This document shows positions 60,908 to 64,000 of a DNA stretch of 64,000 bases, piece after piece. Source of the DNA: Marinospirillum alkalitolerans. GTDB lineage: Bacteria > Pseudomonadota > Gammaproteobacteria > Pseudomonadales > Halomonadaceae. The notes under the pieces were generated by a model that ran no database searches, was not told where the DNA came from, and saw only the letters and a program-made list of their open reading frames with translations. A program made the position numbers and the translations under genes. The DNA lies in contig NZ_JBANFI010000005.1 in the NCBI RefSeq assembly GCF_045055655.1, positions 248,001 through 312,000 on the forward strand, given 5' to 3'. Positions within the stretch are counted from its first letter, which is position 1. Every line of letters starts with the position of its first letter.

Positions 60908-61854
60908 TGACGATTCAACCAGGTTAAGTAGGCCTCGACACCTTGGCGCACCGTTTTCATTTCCTGATGATAGCCGACTTCTCGTAAGAGACGGATATCC
61001 GCGCAGGTATAGCTTTGGTAGTGGCCTTTTAAGCCCTCGGGGAAATCGATATATTCGATCTCACCTTGTTGGTGAAACTCGATCGCGGATTCTGCGATAG
61101 TTTTAAAAGGTTCAGCGCGCCCAGTACCCAGATTAAAAATGCCGTTGTGCTCGGGATGCTCAAGGAACCACAGATTGACATCAACAACATCGCCAACATA
61201 AATAAAATCGCGGGCTTGCATGCCAGGTGCATAGCCATCATAGGCACCAAACAGCTTCGGGTTTTGGCCCGCTTTAATTTGCTGGTCTAGATGAAAGGCA
61301 ACACTGGCCATCTTGCCTTTATGCTGCTCACGCGGTCCATAGACATTAAAGTAGCGAAAACCAGCCACCTGAGCGCTCAGGCCCTTTTGTTTGGTCCACT
61401 GGCGTACATATTGATCGAACAGGAGCTTGGAGTAGCCGTAGACGTTTAAGGGCTTCTCGTGCTCTGGTTGTTCAATGAAATTTGCGCTGCCACCGTAGAC
61501 GGCGGCTGAAGAGGCATAGAGAAAAGGCACGCGCTGTTCTTGGCAAAACTGGAGTAGTTTTTTGGAGTACTCAAAGTTATTGCGCAGCATAAACTGCCCA
61601 TCCCACTCGGTGGTGTCTGAGCAGGCACCTTGATGGAGTATCGCCGTGATCGGCAAGCCAAGGCGGCGTTGCTCAACGCGTGCAATAAAATCATCCTTAT
61701 CGAGATAATCGGCGATCTGAAGATCAGCCAGATTCTTGTATTTTTGTCCATCGCTCAGATCATCAACAACAAGAATATCGTTGATGCCGCGTTGGTTCAG
61801 TGCATGAACCAGATTACTGCCAATAAAGCCAGCGCCACCAGTGATTACATACAT
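60904..61854 (-). CDS. hldD: ADP-L-glycero-D-manno-heptose-6-epimerase
   Basis: 316 residues from the ATG at 61854, which has AAGGAG upstream. Short-chain epimerase: NADP loop TGGAGFIGSNL, catalytic Tyr and Lys in YGYSKLLFD, and GPREQHKGKMASVAFHL, which is special to HldD. It makes the final ADP-heptose precursor of the LPS inner core. First gene of hldD-hldA, divergent from waaF. Confidence 0.96.
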   Translation of the reverse strand: MYVITGGAGFIGSNLVHALNQRGINDILVVDDLSDGQKYKNLADLQIADYLDKDDFIARVEQRRLGLPITAILHQGACSDTTEWDGQFMLRNNFEYSKKLLQFCQEQRVPFLYASSAAVYGGSANFIEQPEHEKPLNVYGYSKLLFDQYVRQWTKQKGLSAQVAGFRYFNVYGPREQHKGKMASVAFHLDQQIKAGQNPKLFGAYDGYAPGMQARDFIYVGDVVDVNLWFLEHPEHNGIFNLGTGRAEPFKTIAESAIEFHQQGEIEYIDFPEGLKGHYQSYTCADIRLLREVGYHQEMKTVRQGVEAYLTWLNRQ

Positions 61855-62068
61855 AAAAGGCTCCTTGTGCAAAGGTCGCCCATTTTAGCCTAAAACACCT
61901 GTTGTGACTTGCCGCTCTTCATCTTTCTTGTGCATCAAGACACAAAAAAGAAAACATCCATGCTCTTGTGCGCAACAAGGAGGTCAGGGGGATCACTAGG
62001 CAGATGAGGATAAACAGGTACAATGTGCACTTTGCAAAGCTTGGGTCGGATAGCTAAAAGAGGTGCAG

Positions 62069-63079
62069 GTGGAGAAGTTTCTTGTTGTGGGCCCCAGTTG
62101 GGTCGGAGATATGGTCATGGCGCAGACCCTGTTTAAGCTTTTACAACAGCGCTTTCCTGGAAGTCAGATTGATGTGCTGGCACCGGCCTGGTCTCATCCT
62201 ATTTTGGCGCGGATGCCTGAAGTCACTCAGGCTATTACTCTGCCGCTTGGTCATGGGCAGCTGGGTTTAAGAAGTCGTTGGCAGCTAGGGCGGCAGCTTA
62301 AAAGTGAAGCCTATACACAAGCCATTGTGTTACCTCGCTCCTGGAAATCGGCTTTGGTGCCTTTTGCTGCCGGTATCCCAAAGCGTAGAGGCTTTCACGG
62401 TGAGCAGCGTTTCTTTTTGCTTAATCAGCGACGCCCCTTGGATAAAAAACAGCTCGATCAAACAGTGAAGCGCTTTGCGGCCCTCGGGCTCGACAGTAAC
62501 GAGGCCGTGATGACAACGCCGCTGCCTGCCCCTGCTTTACGCGTTGATCCTGTTCAGCAACAACGTTTACAGCAAGAGTTTGGCCTCGATCAGCAGCTGC
62601 CAGCTATTGCCATGATGCCAGGTGCAGAATATGGGCCAGCCAAGCAGTGGCCTTTAAGCTCCTTTCAAAAACTGGCTGAAGAACTGGTGGCCACTGGCTA
62701 TCAGGTGTGGGTTTTAGGTGGTCCAAAAGATCGTGCCGCAGGTGAGGTGATTGCCCAAAGCCAGCATCCCTCTATTGTTAATCTGTGCGGCCGTACTCAG
62801 CTTGCCGATGTGGTGGATTTACTGGCTTTGACCGAACAGGTGGTGACGAATGACTCTGGTCTGATGCATGTGGCCGCCGCTGTTGGAACACGCGTCCATG
62901 CCATCTATGGCTCCTCCTCGGCTGCTTTTACACCGCCGTTAACGGAAAACAAGGTGATTCATTCGCTTAATCTGGATTGTTCGCCCTGTTTTAAGCGTGA
63001 ATGTCCTTTGGGGCATACAAGGTGCTTGAAGGATTTGCACTTAGGGGTGAAGGAGTTGACCCATGCTGGCCGCGCTTAA
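62069..63079 (+). CDS. waaF: ADP-heptose:LPS heptosyltransferase II
   Basis: 336 residues from GTG at 62069, chosen because AAGAGG lies 5 bases before it; GTG at 62063 is the other option. GT9 family: start LVVGPSWVGDMVMAQTL, donor site MMPGAEYGPAKQWPLSSF, and VTNDSGLMHVAAAVGTRVHAIYGSS. SPCFKRECPLGHTRC is the C-terminal Cys loop typical for WaaF. It adds the second heptose of the LPS core. The next gene starts inside its last 17 bp. Confidence 0.94.
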   Translation: MEKFLVVGPSWVGDMVMAQTLFKLLQQRFPGSQIDVLAPAWSHPILARMPEVTQAITLPLGHGQLGLRSRWQLGRQLKSEAYTQAIVLPRSWKSALVPFAAGIPKRRGFHGEQRFFLLNQRRPLDKKQLDQTVKRFAALGLDSNEAVMTTPLPAPALRVDPVQQQRLQQEFGLDQQLPAIAMMPGAEYGPAKQWPLSSFQKLAEELVATGYQVWVLGGPKDRAAGEVIAQSQHPSIVNLCGRTQLADVVDLLALTEQVVTNDSGLMHVAAAVGTRVHAIYGSSSAAFTPPLTENKVIHSLNLDCSPCFKRECPLGHTRCLKDLHLGVKELTHAGRA

Positions 63080-64000
63080 ATCACAGAAGAGAGAACAGCT
63101 TTCTTTCTGGGTTCTGGCTCTTTTACTTTTCTTCTTGTACTGGTCTTCTGCACTGACCCTAGCACTCAACTTTGTTCTTTTGGCCTTCTTTCTGGTGAGT
63201 TTGCTCGCGGGAAAAAATAAACTGTCTTTGGCAGATCATTATCCCCTTTTATTGGGCCTGGTTTTTTTTTCATATCTTTTGTTGAGAGTCGGAGTAGATG
63301 TTTTTTGGCTCGAACAGAGTCAGCAAGAAAACCTGAGGTTTTTGCGTAAGGTTTGGGTTTTCTTGCCGTTCTTTGCCATTGCTCTGCTCGTGCTGAGTGA
63401 ACGTTCGCTCAAGTTTCTTTGGGTGTCGATGTCCTTGGGGTTTTTAGCCTATGTTTTTTTTGCCAGTGGAGAGGGCCTGGCTTTTTTTACCAGTCTTGAA
63501 CGCCTCGGAGTGAGAAAGCTGAATGCCCAACACTTGGGCTTGCTCGCGGCGATTTTCTTTGTTGTCTATAGTTTTCTTTTGGCTGAATGGATGGCAAAAA
63601 AAGGCAAGTCTGTTCAGGACTGGCTGCTGATTGGCATGGTTGGCCTTTTGATCGGCGCTTTTCTTTTTTTAACTCTGCGCTCTCTTTCACGAGGGCCGTG
63701 GATCGCGTTGTTGGTTCACTTCTCGGTATTGGCCTTATTTTATTTTTGGCAGCGGTTTAGAGTGACGGGGCTTCTGGTCTTTGTCGTTTTAATCGCCACG
63801 ATTCTGGTGTCTTCTCGCTTCATACCTCCAGCTGATTTTGTACTCCAGCGGCTTTTACAAGAAGCCAGCGTAGTACAAACCTTATTGGTATCGGGGCTGG
63901 ATGCTTTGGAGATGTCTTCGTGGGGTATTCGAGCCCATTTATGGGCAGCGGGTTTAGACGCTGGTTTCTCTCACTTCTGGTTTGGTGCAGGATGGTATGC
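63063..64000 (+). CDS. O-antigen ligase/Wzy-like membrane protein (3' end outside window)
   Basis: 312 codons are visible from the ATG at 63063, overlapping waaF by 17 bp; the frame is open at the right edge. About eight membrane helices are seen. LRSLSRGPWIALLV and then SSWGIRAHLWAAGLDAGFSHFWFGAGW correspond to the Wzy_C periplasmic loop of WaaL/Wzy proteins (R...W...G.G). Base composition is richer in T than the flanking genes, as is usual for LPS outer-core genes. Likely ligates O-antigen to core or polymerises it; which one cannot be told. Confidence 0.8.
   Translation, partial: MLAALKSQKREQLSFWVLALLLFFLYWSSALTLALNFVLLAFFLVSLLAGKNKLSLADHYPLLLGLVFFSYLLLRVGVDVFWLEQSQQENLRFLRKVWVFLPFFAIALLVLSERSLKFLWVSMSLGFLAYVFFASGEGLAFFTSLERLGVRKLNAQHLGLLAAIFFVVYSFLLAEWMAKKGKSVQDWLLIGMVGLLIGAFLFLTLRSLSRGPWIALLVHFSVLALFYFWQRFRVTGLLVFVVLIATILVSSRFIPPADFVLQRLLQEASVVQTLLVSGLDALEMSSWGIRAHLWAAGLDAGFSHFWFGAGWY

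Noticed and set aside
1..64000. Mobile elements, phage genes, CRISPR arrays, tRNA or rRNA genes
   Set aside because: No transposase, integrase, spaced repeat array or cloverleaf was seen on either strand by reading.

Overview
The window is chromosomal DNA of a motile, Gram-negative gammaproteobacterium. Several things point there. It carries an rsxABCDGE-nth operon in the enterobacterial/pseudomonad order, a PsrA fatty-acid regulator with its recognition box, heptose-based LPS core genes, and a chemotaxis operon of the kind found as the Pseudomonas che2 (F7) cluster. Gene content suggests a Pseudomonas or Oceanospirillales relative; genus is not decidable from sequence reading alone. No tRNA, rRNA, CRISPR array, insertion sequence or prophage was seen.

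Layout. 1-6.2 kb: the end of an unrecognised protein, a ModA-like periplasmic binding protein, a Lon-type protease, serS and a flavin reductase. 6.4-7.6 kb: two orphan immunity-like genes. 7.8-9.2 kb: a bacterioferritin pair plus Bfd. 9.3-18.4 kb: a GNAT-nitrilase fusion, an RND efflux pair, psrA, an L,D-transpeptidase, a branched-chain aminotransferase and a DUF3334 protein. 18.5-24.6 kb: rsxABCDGE-nth on the minus strand.

25.0-41.9 kb is a large chemosensory block: two receptors, cheY, cheA, cheW, a third receptor, cheR, cheD, cheB, a receptor-like protein ending in a CheZ-like motif, an HsbA-like STAS protein, an HsbR-like receiver/PP2C/kinase protein and a second cheD. Convergent to it is a membrane-bound paralogue of the PP2C protein. 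The block appears to join CheA-CheY signalling to a serine-phosphorylation partner switch, and is the most interesting system here.

42.1-49.8 kb: an SCP2 lipid-binding protein with a PsrA box, a sulfide-sensor-like ArsR repressor, prpE, yhhQ behind a probable preQ1 riboswitch, an esterase-KDPG aldolase-eIF2B-like operon and a DUF294 protein. 49.9-51.5 kb: copper delivery genes (PCuAC, SCO, DUF2946). 51.6-53.3 kb: a receptor of a different class. 53.4-58.9 kb: an operon of a receiver, a PAS/DEDDh-exonuclease fusion, a small membrane protein and a symporter-histidine kinase, preceded by tandem repeats inside an inverted repeat. 59.2-64 kb: cysQ and LPS genes (hldA, hldD, waaF, an O-antigen-ligase-like gene cut by the right edge).

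Themes: signal transduction dominates. Several genes come as pairs with complementary or degenerate active sites (bacterioferritins, PP2C proteins, CheDs), and two PsrA boxes tie lipid metabolism genes to the psrA encoded in the same window.
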